A stretch of DNA of 64,000 nt. It comes from Pseudomonas quercus (lineage in GTDB: Bacteria > Pseudomonadota > Gammaproteobacteria > Pseudomonadales > Pseudomonadaceae). Positions 28,951 through 38,840 of this stretch are shown here, piece after piece (position 1 is the stretch's first letter; every line of letters begins with the position of its first letter). The DNA is taken from NCBI RefSeq assembly GCF_012033695.1, contig NZ_JAAVJI010000012.1, positions 62,001 through 126,000 on the forward strand, written 5' to 3'. The notes beneath the pieces were generated by a model. That model had not been told where the DNA came from. It did not search any database and saw only the letters and a list, made by a program, of their open reading frames with translations. A program made the translations under genes and the position numbers.

Positions 28951-30135
28951 ATGTGGTACAACGGTTTGCTGGACCTGACCCCTTGGCAAGTGGTCGCTGC
29001 AACGCTGCTGCTTACGCATGTCACTATCGTTGGCGTGACGGTTTACCTGCACCGCTATTCGGCCCACCGCTCGTTGGAACTCAATGGCGGCCTGAAGCAC
29101 TTCTTCCGTTTCTGGCTTTGGCTGACCACAGGCCAGAACACCCGCGAATGGACGGCTATCCACCGCAAGCACCATGCTAAATGCGATACCCCGGACGATC
29201 CTCACAGCCCCGTTATCAAAGGGTTGAGCACAATCTTGCGCACGGGCGCAGAGCTGTACCGTGAAGAAGCCAAGAATGCGGAAACCCTGCGCATCTATGG
29301 CAAGAATTGCCCTGATGACTGGATTGAGCGCAACCTGTACAGCCGCTTCACAATGGGTGGGATCGTGCTAATGGCGCTGATCGACCTGGCCTTGTTTGGC
29401 GTGATCGGCATCACAGTGTGGGCCGTGCAAATGATGTGGATTCCCGTATGGGCCGCGGGTGTCGTGAACGGGCTAGGCCACGCGGTGGGCTACCGCAATT
29501 TCGAATGCCGGGATGCAGCCACCAATCTGGTGCCGTGGGGCATCATCATTGGCGGGGAAGAACTGCACAATAACCATCACACCTACCCTAACTCCGCCAA
29601 GCTGTCGGTAAGAAAGTGGGAATTCGATATGGGCTGGCTGTGGATTCGCGTGTTCAGCGCACTGCGCCTTGCGAAGGTGAACCGGGTAGCGCCCATTGCT
29701 CATCGAATTCCTGGCAAGGGCTCCATGGACATGGACACGGCCATGGCTATCTTGAACAACCGTTTCCAGATCATGGCCCAGTACCGCAAACAGGTGATCG
29801 GCCCCTTGGTGAAACAGGAGCTGGCACGGGTGGACCATTCCGTTCGCCACCGCCTGCACAGGGCCAAACGGCTGCTGTCACGTGAGCCCAGCTTGCTGGA
29901 CGACCAGCACCACGCGCGCATCAACAGCATGCTGGAGACCAGCCACGCACTGAAGGTGATCTATGAAAAACGCCTTGCCTTGCAGCTTATCTGGGCACGC
30001 ACCAGTGCCAATGGCCATGACATGCTCGCCGCTATCAAGGAATGGGTTCAAGAAGCCGAGGCAAGCGGCATTCAGTCGTTGCATGAGTTCGCTGGCAACC
30101 TCAAAACGTATTCATTGCGCCCTGCCATGGCGTGA
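28951..30135 (+). CDS. Acyl-lipid/acyl-CoA desaturase (DesA-like, delta-9 type)
   Basis: A membrane di-iron desaturase that introduces a double bond into fatty acyl chains. 394 residues from the ATG at 28951 (MWYNGLLDLTPWQ); a TTG extension to 28888 is not supported. The three histidine boxes are present: HRYSAHR, HRKHHAK and HNNHHTYP. The membrane part ends near residue 240, and a long helical charged tail of ~150 residues follows, longer than in minimal desaturases. It lies divergent from oscA and upstream of a diguanylate cyclase gene. The positional specificity is an inference. Confidence 0.87.
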   Translation: MWYNGLLDLTPWQVVAATLLLTHVTIVGVTVYLHRYSAHRSLELNGGLKHFFRFWLWLTTGQNTREWTAIHRKHHAKCDTPDDPHSPVIKGLSTILRTGAELYREEAKNAETLRIYGKNCPDDWIERNLYSRFTMGGIVLMALIDLALFGVIGITVWAVQMMWIPVWAAGVVNGLGHAVGYRNFECRDAATNLVPWGIIIGGEELHNNHHTYPNSAKLSVRKWEFDMGWLWIRVFSALRLAKVNRVAPIAHRIPGKGSMDMDTAMAILNNRFQIMAQYRKQVIGPLVKQELARVDHSVRHRLHRAKRLLSREPSLLDDQHHARINSMLETSHALKVIYEKRLALQLIWARTSANGHDMLAAIKEWVQEAEASGIQSLHEFAGNLKTYSLRPAMA

Positions 30136-30290
30136 TCCAATCGGAGCCGGAAGCCTGCCCAAGCCCAGATTCAGGGAACTTTGGGTCTGTTTTCCGCTCT
30201 GAGGAAGACCCTCGCTGGTTCGGCGGGCCTTATCATGGCCACCTGTCGGTGGGCTCACCCTCGACCTCGACGTGTTCCCAAGAAGCCGTG

Positions 30291-31283
30291 ATGATGGCCA
30301 ACACACCTGCTCCCTCCACATCGCTTGAGCAAATTCCGGAAGCTGCGGAAACCCTGCTTGCCCTTATGCATGCCCAGGGTGAAGTGGCGCGGCTAAAAGA
30401 GCGGGAAGAGCTGTTCAGTGCGCTGCTGGTCAGTGTGAATGCCGTGTTATGGGCATTCGATTGGGAAACCCAGCAAATGGTGTACGTAAGCCCTGCTTAC
30501 GAGCGCATCTTCGGTCGCTCCGCCGGGCTGCTGTTGGCCGACTTCAACGAATGGCGGGACAGCATCTACCCGGATGATCTGGACTACGCCGAGCGCAGCC
30601 GTGCTGAAGTGCTGGAAAAGGGGGCTGTGGAAGACCGTGAATACCGGATCATTCGTGCTGACGGGCAAATTCGCTGGCTGAGCGACAAGTGCTTCATTAG
30701 CCATCGCCCTGAATCTGGCCAGCGGGTGATTGTGGTAGGCATCGCCGAAGACATCACCGAAAAGAAGCACCTGGAAGACGAACTCCAACGTCTTGCCACC
30801 ACTGACGTGCTTACCCAGAGCAGCAACCGCCGGCACTTCTTCGAATGCGCCCACCGTGAGTTCGAGCAATCCAGGCTCAATGACACGCCCATGGCCTTCC
30901 TGCTGCTGGACATCGATGATTTCAAGATGATCAACGACACCTATGGCCACCAGGACGGTGACCTGGTGCTTCAGCGCATTGCTGAAAGTGGCAAGGGTGC
31001 CTTGCGCCGAGGCGACCTGTTCGGCCGCATTGGCGGTGAGGAGTTTGCAGCGGTGTTTCCAGGCTGTGCGCCGGATATGGCGCGGCAGATCGCCGAACGC
31101 CTGCAACGAGAAGTGCAACGCTTAAGCTTTAGCCGCAATGGCAAAAGCTATGGCGTAACCGTCAGCCAGGGCCTGACCAACCTCAAGGCCGATGATGAGG
31201 CCTTGGACAATCTCTATTCCCGTGCCGATGCGGCCATGTACCAGGCCAAACGCCAGGGCAAGAACCAAATCATCATGTCCTGA
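30291..31283 (+). CDS. Diguanylate cyclase with PAS sensor (GGDEF)
   Basis: Makes cyclic di-GMP. 330 residues from the ATG at 30291 (a second ATG follows directly; ribosome site weak). A coiled start leads to a PAS domain at about 40-160, including the PAS/PAC features YVSPAYERIFGRS and YRIIRADGQIRWL. The GGDEF domain covers 165-330, with the active site GGEEF at 248-252. The product-inhibition I-site RRGD lies exactly five residues before it. No EAL domain is present. The upstream reading frame could extend to the desaturase stop, but the encoded residues 1-52 do not look like a domain. Confidence 0.9.
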   Translation: MMANTPAPSTSLEQIPEAAETLLALMHAQGEVARLKEREELFSALLVSVNAVLWAFDWETQQMVYVSPAYERIFGRSAGLLLADFNEWRDSIYPDDLDYAERSRAEVLEKGAVEDREYRIIRADGQIRWLSDKCFISHRPESGQRVIVVGIAEDITEKKHLEDELQRLATTDVLTQSSNRRHFFECAHREFEQSRLNDTPMAFLLLDIDDFKMINDTYGHQDGDLVLQRIAESGKGALRRGDLFGRIGGEEFAAVFPGCAPDMARQIAERLQREVQRLSFSRNGKSYGVTVSQGLTNLKADDEALDNLYSRADAAMYQAKRQGKNQIIMS

Positions 31284-31300
31284 AACAGGTACCTGTGCGC

Positions 31301-32527
31301 TCAGGTGCCAGCGGCCACAATCCCTACGTTTTTGCGCAACGCCGTTAGCTCTGCTACCTCTACGCCCAATAGGCGCCCTGCCTTGCTGTTGGCCACAAGC
31401 TGGATGTCCGCTTGTGCAGGCAGGTTCACCAATTGGCCAGCCAGGTTCATCACCAGCGACGGCTTGCCGTAGACGCCCATTAGCGCATACACCGAGGCGA
31501 TCAAGTCTCGCAGGTCGTGAGGCAGGCGCCAACGCGCACGCAGGGCCGAACCATAGTTGGGACCGAACCGATCAAGTGAAGCGCTGACTTGGGCTGCTTC
31601 CAGTGCACCCCCGGCCAGGGTCCACTCGTGCAACGTGCGCAATAGGGCCAGCTCACCCAGCCTGTGCAATAAACCCGCGCAATAGCACAGCTCGTGATCG
31701 ACGCCTTGCTGGCGCGCTAGTGTACGGGCCAGCTCTGCGGTTTGCCGGGACAGCGTCCAGTACGCTTGGGCCTGCTCGGCCAGCAGGGGGTTATCCAGCC
31801 TTGCGCTGCGCTTTAGCGCCAACCCCAGAATAAGGTTCATGCTTTGGGTAGCACCTAACTGGCTCAGGGCCTGCAACAGTGTCGTAGCCGGGGCTTCACG
31901 CTGACGTGCAGCGCTGTTGGCCGCTGCCAACAGAACGGCCGTGATCTGCGGGTCACGTCGGATATCTTGCTCCAGCAACCGAAGGTTCAGGGTTCGGGCC
32001 TTTAGGCTGCGCACCACGGCATCATGCACTTCGCTCATTATGGGGGCGCCATCGGAGGCCTCCCGCCGCATGTCCAGAAAGCTGTTCAGGTCGATACCCG
32101 GCATCACGGGTGGAAGCTCACAGACGATGGCTTCGCCGTTGTCGAGGAGCAAGGCGCTGAGGCGTTCACGCAGGGCTTCAAAATTAAGGGGCTTGCTCAG
32201 GTAAGCGGTAGGCTGGAGCGGCACGACATCACGCACACTGGAGCTGTCACTACGGCTGCTCAGCAGAATGAATGGCAACCCCGGTACGGCCCCGCCACGG
32301 CGAACCTGCCGCAGCAACTCCAAGCCATCCGTACCTGATAGCTCCCGACTGGCGATGACAAGGTCCGGCAGGTTTTCCAGTGCCTGCAAAGCTTGCTTAC
32401 CGTTTTCACACAGCTCGACCTTGGCATCGCAGCGCACGCTTAACAGCAGCTGCATGAGCAGGTCCCGGCTCCAGGGGTCTGACTCAGCGACCAGTATCCG
32501 TGGCACAGCAGTTGATAGCCCGATCAT
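31301..32527 (-). CDS. Degenerate response regulator fused to HDOD domain
   Basis: 408 residues from the ATG at 32527. The N-terminal part (about 8-125) is a receiver-like fold (RILVAESDPWSRDLL and the conserved lysine in YLSKPL). The phospho-acceptor aspartate is replaced: the strand reads DLVIASRELSG, with Ser near residue 60. The rest (about 170-400) is an HDOD domain, a signalling module lacking the catalytic HD pair, often linked to cyclic di-GMP and motility control. It converges with the diguanylate cyclase gene across 17 bp. Confidence 0.85.
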   Translation of the reverse strand: MIGLSTAVPRILVAESDPWSRDLLMQLLLSVRCDAKVELCENGKQALQALENLPDLVIASRELSGTDGLELLRQVRRGGAVPGLPFILLSSRSDSSSVRDVVPLQPTAYLSKPLNFEALRERLSALLLDNGEAIVCELPPVMPGIDLNSFLDMRREASDGAPIMSEVHDAVVRSLKARTLNLRLLEQDIRRDPQITAVLLAAANSAARQREAPATTLLQALSQLGATQSMNLILGLALKRSARLDNPLLAEQAQAYWTLSRQTAELARTLARQQGVDHELCYCAGLLHRLGELALLRTLHEWTLAGGALEAAQVSASLDRFGPNYGSALRARWRLPHDLRDLIASVYALMGVYGKPSLVMNLAGQLVNLPAQADIQLVANSKAGRLLGVEVAELTALRKNVGIVAAGT

Positions 32528-32601
32528 GGAGCCTCTCTGATGGCGGTAGTGCAGCATCCAGTCCTTAAAAAGGTATAGGCGGCTATGCCCAGTTCTCCAA
32601 A

Positions 32602-32627
32602 TAAAAAACCCGCCTTCCGGCGGGTTC
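32602..32627 (-). terminator. Rho-independent terminator after gabT
   Basis: On the minus strand an 8-bp stem (AACCCGCC with GGCGGGTT) with a four-base GGAA loop is followed by a T-run and TATT. It lies 25 bp after the gabT stop and before the next gene on that strand. Confidence 0.85.
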
Positions 32628-32651
32628 CTTGTGCTCAGGGAAACCGGTACA

Positions 32652-33929
<1,278 letters not shown>

Positions 33930-34051
33930 GGAAGCTCCTCAATCGCCGCTCATCGTCGGCGCTGATCGGGATGAGGCACTTCGACGAAGCTGGGCAGCAT
34001 GCGATGATCGACTGCCCAGCGGTACTCAGTGCCTGAAAGTAACTGCCGGCG

Positions 34052-35494
34052 TTAAACGCTCAGGCAGAGGTATTTGATTTCCAAGTAGTCTTCGATGCCG
34101 TACTTGGACCCTTCACGGCCCAGGCCGGAGGCCTTCACGCCACCGAAGGGCGCCACTTCGTTGGAGATCAGGCCGGTGTTGATCCCCACCATGCCGTACT
34201 CCAGCGCTTCGGCTACGCGGAACACACGGCTCAGGTCCCGGGCGTAGAAGTAGGACGCCAGGCCGAATTCGGTGTCGTTAGCAGCTGCAATCACTTCGGC
34301 TTCATCTTTGAAGCGGAACAGTGGTGCCAGCGGGCCAAAGGTTTCTTCCTTGGCCACAGCAGCGTTCGCAGGCACGTTCAACAGCACGGTAGGCTGGAAG
34401 AAGTTGCCCTCGATCTGCTCGCCGCCAAACAGCACGGTGGCGCCTTTGCCAACGGCGTCAGCAATGTGCTCCTTGACCTTGGCCACGGCCTTTTCATCGA
34501 TCATTGGGCCTGTGGTAGTGCCCTCTTCAAGGCCATTACCGATTTTCAGTTTGGCCACGGCAGCTTTCAGTTTCTCGGCGAAAGCGTCGTACACGCCGTC
34601 CTGCACGTAGAGACGGTTGGCACACACACAGGTTTGGCCGTTGTTGCGGTACTTGGAAATCATGGCGCCTTCGACGGCCTTATCCAGGTCCGCGTCGTCG
34701 AACACGATAAAGGGCGCGTTGCCACCCAGCTCCAAAGACACTTTCTTGATGTCCTGGGCACATTCAGCCATCAGCTGGCGGCCGATATCGGTAGAGCCTG
34801 TGAACGACAGCTTGCGCACGATGGGGTTGCTGGTCAGCTCGCCGCCCACTTCACCGGCGCTGCCGGTCACAACGTTGAATACGCCTTTAGGGATGCCGGC
34901 ACGCTCGGCCAGTTCGGCCAGGGCCAGGGCCGAGTACGGGGTTTGCGAAGCGGGCTTTAGCACCATGGTGCAGCCAGCGGCCAAGGCCGGGCCGGCTTTG
35001 CGGGTGATCATCGCTGCCGGGAAGTTCCAGGGCGTGATAGCCGCAGTAACACCGATAGGCTGCTTGATTACGATCAGGCGCTTGTCTGGCTGATGGCCAG
35101 GGATTACGTCGCCGTAAACGCGCTTGGCTTCCTCAGCGAACCACTCCAGGAAAGAAGCGGCGTAGGCGATTTCGCCCTTGGCTTCAGCCAGCGGCTTGCC
35201 CTGCTCCAGGGTCATGAGGCGGCCCAGGTCGTCCTGGTGCTCCAGCATCAGCTCATACCAGCGGCGCAGCTTGGCGGCGCGCTCCTTGGCAGTCAGGGCA
35301 CGCCAGGCCGGCAGGGCGCGGTCGGCGGCTTCGATGGCCCGGCGGGTTTCAGCCTGGCCCATCTTCGGTACAGTACCCAGGGTTTCACCCGTGGCCGGGT
35401 TGGAGACGTTGAGCGTCTGGCCACTGTCGGCATCGGCCCAGGCGCCTTCTACATAGGCTTGCTGGCGGAACAATTGAGCATCTTTAAGCTGCAT
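34052..35494 (-). CDS. gabD: Succinate- (or glutarate-) semialdehyde dehydrogenase
   Basis: NAD(P)-dependent aldehyde dehydrogenase, 480 residues from the ATG at 35494, which has GGGAG 5-6 bases upstream; a second ATG at 35506 is less well placed. The catalytic Glu is in VSLELGGNAPFIVFDDADLD and the Cys in NNGQTCVCANRLYV. The family is GabD/DavD. It lies 122 bp upstream of gabT on the same strand and completes conversion of GABA to succinate (or of 5-aminovalerate to glutarate). Confidence 0.93.
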   Translation of the reverse strand: MQLKDAQLFRQQAYVEGAWADADSGQTLNVSNPATGETLGTVPKMGQAETRRAIEAADRALPAWRALTAKERAAKLRRWYELMLEHQDDLGRLMTLEQGKPLAEAKGEIAYAASFLEWFAEEAKRVYGDVIPGHQPDKRLIVIKQPIGVTAAITPWNFPAAMITRKAGPALAAGCTMVLKPASQTPYSALALAELAERAGIPKGVFNVVTGSAGEVGGELTSNPIVRKLSFTGSTDIGRQLMAECAQDIKKVSLELGGNAPFIVFDDADLDKAVEGAMISKYRNNGQTCVCANRLYVQDGVYDAFAEKLKAAVAKLKIGNGLEEGTTTGPMIDEKAVAKVKEHIADAVGKGATVLFGGEQIEGNFFQPTVLLNVPANAAVAKEETFGPLAPLFRFKDEAEVIAAANDTEFGLASYFYARDLSRVFRVAEALEYGMVGINTGLISNEVAPFGGVKASGLGREGSKYGIEDYLEIKYLCLSV

Positions 35495-35752
35495 GTCGGC
35501 TCCCATGGCGGGCTTCGCCGTGGCGAAACCTGAAGTTGGCGGAGAATGGCCCAGGCATCGGGCGTTTGAAATCTCAAACGCATCCTAGGATCTGGGGTAA
35601 AAAAGGACAAGGGGTGTTCGAAAAAAAGAACATCCTGGTGAATAAGGGTGTTGGTTTTGCTTCTGTTTATAGGACCGTACAGTTTCTGAAACGATGCATA
35701 GCCTGAGAGGATGGACGGGCACCCCGTACATGGGTATCATGGCGCCCGCGTT

Positions 35753-35829
35753 GCACTCGTAGCTCAGCTGGATAGAGTACTGCCCTCCGAAGGCAGGGGT
35801 CATGGGTTCGAATCCCGTCGAGTGCGCCA
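35753..35829 (+). tRNA. tRNA-Arg (anticodon CCG)
   Basis: A 77-nt cloverleaf with an encoded CCA end. The acceptor stem pairs GCACTCG with CGAGTGC, the anticodon stem CTGCC/GGCAG holds the loop ctCCGaa, and the T-loop is GTTCGAATC. The anticodon CCG reads CGG. Its 3' half is the attachment site of the genomic island that follows. Confidence 0.97.
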
Positions 35830-35830
35830 T
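35785..35830 (+). repeat. attL: 46-bp direct repeat in tRNA-Arg 3' half
   Basis: The 46 bases from the anticodon loop through the CCA end and one base beyond are repeated exactly at 44408-44453. This is the normal signature of site-specific integration into a tRNA gene: the left copy completes a working tRNA. Confidence 0.96.
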
Positions 35831-35907
35831 AGAATTCAAAGAGTTAGCCTCACTTTGCTACACGCGCTCCCTTGCTATGGGTGCAGAGTGGGTGCAAACG
35901 AAAAATT

Positions 35908-35941
35908 AAGCCCCGTACAGTTCTCTGGCGGGGCTTTTTTG
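35908..35941 (+). terminator. Rho-independent terminator downstream of tRNA-Arg
   Basis: Stem AAGCCCCG (35908-35915) and CGGGGCTT (35929-35936) with a 13-base loop, followed by a run of T. It lies 78 bp after the tRNA and probably ends its transcript. It lies inside the island. Confidence 0.85.
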
Positions 35942-35969
35942 TATTCTTGAAGCCAGCCAGGGCCTGCCA

Positions 35970-36827
35970 ATGGATTGGACCGATTTTCTCCTTAACACCC
36001 TTGTATCCGCATCTGCGGGCACGGTTCTAACCGGGTTGCTCGCCTTCCTGTTCAAAACGTGGATTACCGAACGCCTAACTAGCTCCATTAGACATGAGTA
36101 CGACAGTAAGCTTGAGCAGCTAAAGTCTGATCTTAAAGCTCAAGCTGATGAAAATCTTGCTCTGCTCAAAGCGGAGCTTGATCTACAAGCTGAGCGGTTA
36201 AAAATTGCTTCGGCATCATTCTCAGACGTACAGAAAGCGACGATAGCCAAAAAGATTGAAGCGGTAGACCATATTTGGGGAGCAACGCGCAGAGCCCGGG
36301 GATTAGTACCCGGGGTCGTCACATTGCTAGATGTGCTTACCGATGAAGAGCTATCGAACCTCTCTGCATCTCCCCAGCTTAGAGATATGCTCGCCCTGAT
36401 CCGAGCGGTCAAACCGATGCAGCTATTGCCAGAGATTTTTGGCGATGCTGACATTGCCCGACCTCATGTTGGTGAATATATCTGGGCGCTATTTTCTACT
36501 TATCATGGCCTTTTGAGTCGAATGATCCTTTTGGTCTGTGGAACCAGAGATGATAGTGATCGCCGCTGGTTTCGAGATCAAGGTGTTCTAAAGCTAGTCG
36601 GATCTGCGTTCGGCAATCAGAAACGCACGGAATTTTCTACACTGACTTCAGGCCAGTTCACCTGGTTGCAGATTGAATTTGAGCGAAGACTGTTTTCCGC
36701 ATTTGATCGACTATTGACTGGCAAGGCATTTAGCGAGGCAGCTTTGAATCAGGCGGTTGAAATGGAGCAAATGTTAGCTCGCGTAATCAAGCCAGATGCG
36801 GATGGGTTAGTCCGCCCCGTATCCTAA
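35970..36827 (+). CDS. Membrane-anchored coiled-coil protein, function unknown
   Basis: A 285-residue protein not assigned to a family. It has one N-terminal membrane helix (about 8-30), then a long charged coiled coil (about 36-100: SIRHEYDSKLEQLKSDLK, then further heptads), and a mostly helical soluble domain to the end. Proteins with this outline often appear beside tRNA-inserted islands, but no mechanism is established. The ATG at 35970 follows the tRNA terminator closely. Its 3' end overlaps the convergent recombinase gene by 41 bp. Confidence 0.75.
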   Translation: MDWTDFLLNTLVSASAGTVLTGLLAFLFKTWITERLTSSIRHEYDSKLEQLKSDLKAQADENLALLKAELDLQAERLKIASASFSDVQKATIAKKIEAVDHIWGATRRARGLVPGVVTLLDVLTDEELSNLSASPQLRDMLALIRAVKPMQLLPEIFGDADIARPHVGEYIWALFSTYHGLLSRMILLVCGTRDDSDRRWFRDQGVLKLVGSAFGNQKRTEFSTLTSGQFTWLQIEFERRLFSAFDRLLTGKAFSEAALNQAVEMEQMLARVIKPDADGLVRPVS

Positions 36828-37416
36828 GCACCGTAGTAGTCGAGCAGTTGGCGTGCCTGGCCGTAGCCCGGATGCCCATCCCCGCCTTGAGTAGTTCCTT
36901 CACCCGCTTGTGAAGATCTGGGTCTACGGGTCGGCCCTTGTACTTGCCCTCGGCCCTGGCCTTCTCGATACCTTGGGCCTGCCGCTCGCGCCGCTGCTCG
37001 TAATCCTTGCGCGCAATGGCCGCCATCATCTCCACCAGCATCGAGTTGATAGCCGCCAGCATTCGGCCGGTGAACTCATCCCCTTTCGTGCTCTGCATCC
37101 CTTGGTGGCTCGTAGGCAGATCCAGGGCAACGATGCGCAGGCCCTTCGAATCAATGGCCGCCTTGAGCTTTTGCCAGTCGTCCAGCGGCAGGCGTGACAG
37201 TCGGTCGATGGACTCCACCAGCAGCACATCGCCCTTGCGAGCATCTTTTAGCAAGCGCAGCAGCTCAGGACGGTTGGCAGCGGCGCCACTGGCGTTCTCC
37301 TGGTACACGCTGGCGATGCCCTGGCGGTGCTCGCCGGCGAATTGTTCAAGCGAATCGCGGGCCCGGCCGGCGTCCTGCTCATCGGTCGAGGCTCGAAGGT
37401 AGGCACGAATGAACAT
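36787..37416 (-). CDS. Serine recombinase (resolvase/invertase family)
   Basis: A 209-residue site-specific recombinase. The catalytic serine is S10 in RAYLRASTDEQ. The resolvase-domain motif VESIDRLSRLPLDDW lies near residue 68. The long E-helix region (about 105-150) is followed by a basic stretch and a C-terminal helix-turn-helix (GMGIRATARHANCSTTTVLRI). Small serine recombinases act on short inverted or direct sites, for example invertible phage tail genes. It may be a relic of the same prophage as the tail fragments at 38-39.7 kb. Confidence 0.88.
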   Translation of the reverse strand: MFIRAYLRASTDEQDAGRARDSLEQFAGEHRQGIASVYQENASGAAANRPELLRLLKDARKGDVLLVESIDRLSRLPLDDWQKLKAAIDSKGLRIVALDLPTSHQGMQSTKGDEFTGRMLAAINSMLVEMMAAIARKDYEQRRERQAQGIEKARAEGKYKGRPVDPDLHKRVKELLKAGMGIRATARHANCSTTTVLRIRGGLTHPHLA

Positions 37417-37582
37417 GAGGGGGTGCTCCGTATCAGTAAAGGTGTCTCACTAATACTGTTGCACTTTGAGTGTCACTTATCAAGCGAAAAGGTCACATTT
37501 GGCTCAATCTGGCTGTATCAGCTCAGGCATACCCTTAGGATCCATGTACCATGGAAGCAAACTCGCTTATCAAGGAAAGGTC

Positions 37583-38239
37583 ATGGCAGCAAAAACTGTG
37601 GTCCCCACATTCAAAGGAAAAAGCTTTACCTGTATTCATTGCAGCACGCTTACCACAATGCGGTGGTGGCGACTCTTCTTTAATGAAAATGGGTATAACC
37701 AGCGTTCAGGGCTATTTCTATGCGAATGCTTCAATTGTGAGAAGCGAAGCATTTGGATTCCTGATGATGAGGAGGAGGAAACTGGACGGCTTGTCTTCCC
37801 AACTTCTATATCCTCTCCCCGCGCACACGATAAAATTCCTGAGAATTGTGCGAGCGATTTCGAAGAAGCCCGCTGCATCTGTGGAGATTCACCGAGAGGT
37901 GCCGCTGCTATTTTGCGATTATGCCTTCAAAAGCTCCTTGCTCATTTGGGCGGCGAAGGCGAGCACATAGATACGGATATAAAAAAGCTAGTGGCCAGCG
38001 GTCTTGACCCGCACATTCAAGAAGCTTTGGATGTGATTAGGGTTACTGGCAACAACGCGGTTCACCCGCTCGAAATGAACCTTGAAGACGATCAAGACAG
38101 CGTGCTCGTCCTCTTCGAGATGATCAATTTGATAGTAGAGGAAAGAATTGCAAGACCTCAGCGCATCCGAGAGCGCTTTGATAACCTGCCGGAGAAGGCC
38201 AAAGCAGCGATTGAAAAACGAGACAAGCCCAAGCAATAA
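37583..38239 (+). CDS. DUF4145-like protein with zinc-ribbon N-terminus
   Basis: 218 residues from the ATG at 37583, which has AAGGAAAGG upstream. The start holds a CxxC pair (C17/C20) and a second cysteine cluster (C47, C49, C52), likely a zinc ribbon. The C-terminal half (about 100-190) with ARCICGDSPRGAAAILRLCLQKL and NNAVHPLEMN resembles DUF4145, a helical domain found in restriction and other phage-defence-related proteins. The function is unknown. A terminator for the opposite strand follows at once. Confidence 0.75.
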   Translation: MAAKTVVPTFKGKSFTCIHCSTLTTMRWWRLFFNENGYNQRSGLFLCECFNCEKRSIWIPDDEEEETGRLVFPTSISSPRAHDKIPENCASDFEEARCICGDSPRGAAAILRLCLQKLLAHLGGEGEHIDTDIKKLVASGLDPHIQEALDVIRVTGNNAVHPLEMNLEDDQDSVLVLFEMINLIVEERIARPQRIRERFDNLPEKAKAAIEKRDKPKQ

Positions 38240-38241
38240 GC

Positions 38242-38265
38242 AAAAAAAGGCCGGAGACCCCGGCC
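38242..38265 (-). terminator. Terminator at the end of the phage tail remnant
   Basis: On the minus strand, GGCCGG pairs with CCGGCC around a five-base loop and is followed by seven T. It lies 18 bp beyond the last small phage-like gene; on the plus strand it also follows the DUF4145-like gene. Confidence 0.8.
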
Positions 38266-38282
38266 ATAATGTCCACACCCCC

Positions 38283-38540
38283 TCAGGTGTTCATGACAAC
38301 CGGCACCCTGGCCCGAACACGGTCGCTCTGGTTTGGCCAGGGTGCCGGGCTGTAGTCGGGATGCTCAGGCAGTGCGAGCTGGGCGCCAAACGTGCGCAGG
38401 GGCTGGCCGGTACCGCTGGAGTACAGCAGGCCCGAGGCCACGGCGTTGTCATAGGCGGCCAGGTCAAGGTATGCGGCACGCAGTGTATCGGCAGCGGCCG
38501 CGCGTTCGCTCTGAAGTTGGGTTAAGGGTTTTAGAGCCAT
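38283..38540 (-). CDS. Small prophage-like protein, unrecognised
   Basis: An 85-residue protein starting MALKPLTQLQSERAAAADTL, with a proline-rich second half (ALPEHPDYSPAPWPNQ). I do not recognise it. It is the last gene of a three-gene minus-strand run that begins with a tape-measure fragment, so a tail or tail-assembly role is likely by position only. Confidence 0.55.
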   Translation of the reverse strand: MALKPLTQLQSERAAAADTLRAAYLDLAAYDNAVASGLLYSSGTGQPLRTFGAQLALPEHPDYSPAPWPNQSDRVRARVPVVMNT

Positions 38541-38552
38541 TCGGTGCCTCCT

Positions 38553-38840
38553 TCATTTGCTGAGATTTTGGCCGGCTGCCCAGTGCTGACCTGGCCGTAA
38601 CAGTTTGTCGGTGATGCGGCTAACTTCAGGCGCTGAATCACGCAGCGCCAAGGCCACTACCTGAGCGGGATGCTGCTCGAAGTACGGGTGCATAGCTGCT
38701 AGGCACAGGGTCGAGAAATATCCAGATTGCCGCATGAGCTCCCGCAGTTCAGCAGCGGTGCCCGTCTTCGCTTGGGCAAGGCAATAGTTGCTAAAGGCCT
38801 CAGCGATCACCCCGGCCAGCTCGGCGCGATTGACTTCCAT
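38553..38840 (-). CDS. Small prophage-like protein, unrecognised
   Basis: A 95-residue, mostly helical protein (MEVNRAELAGVIAEAFSNY). Its ATG overlaps the stop of the tape-measure fragment by one base, so it belonged to the same tail operon. No family was recognised. Confidence 0.55.
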   Translation of the reverse strand: MEVNRAELAGVIAEAFSNYCLAQAKTGTAAELRELMRQSGYFSTLCLAAMHPYFEQHPAQVVALALRDSAPEVSRITDKLLRPGQHWAAGQNLSK

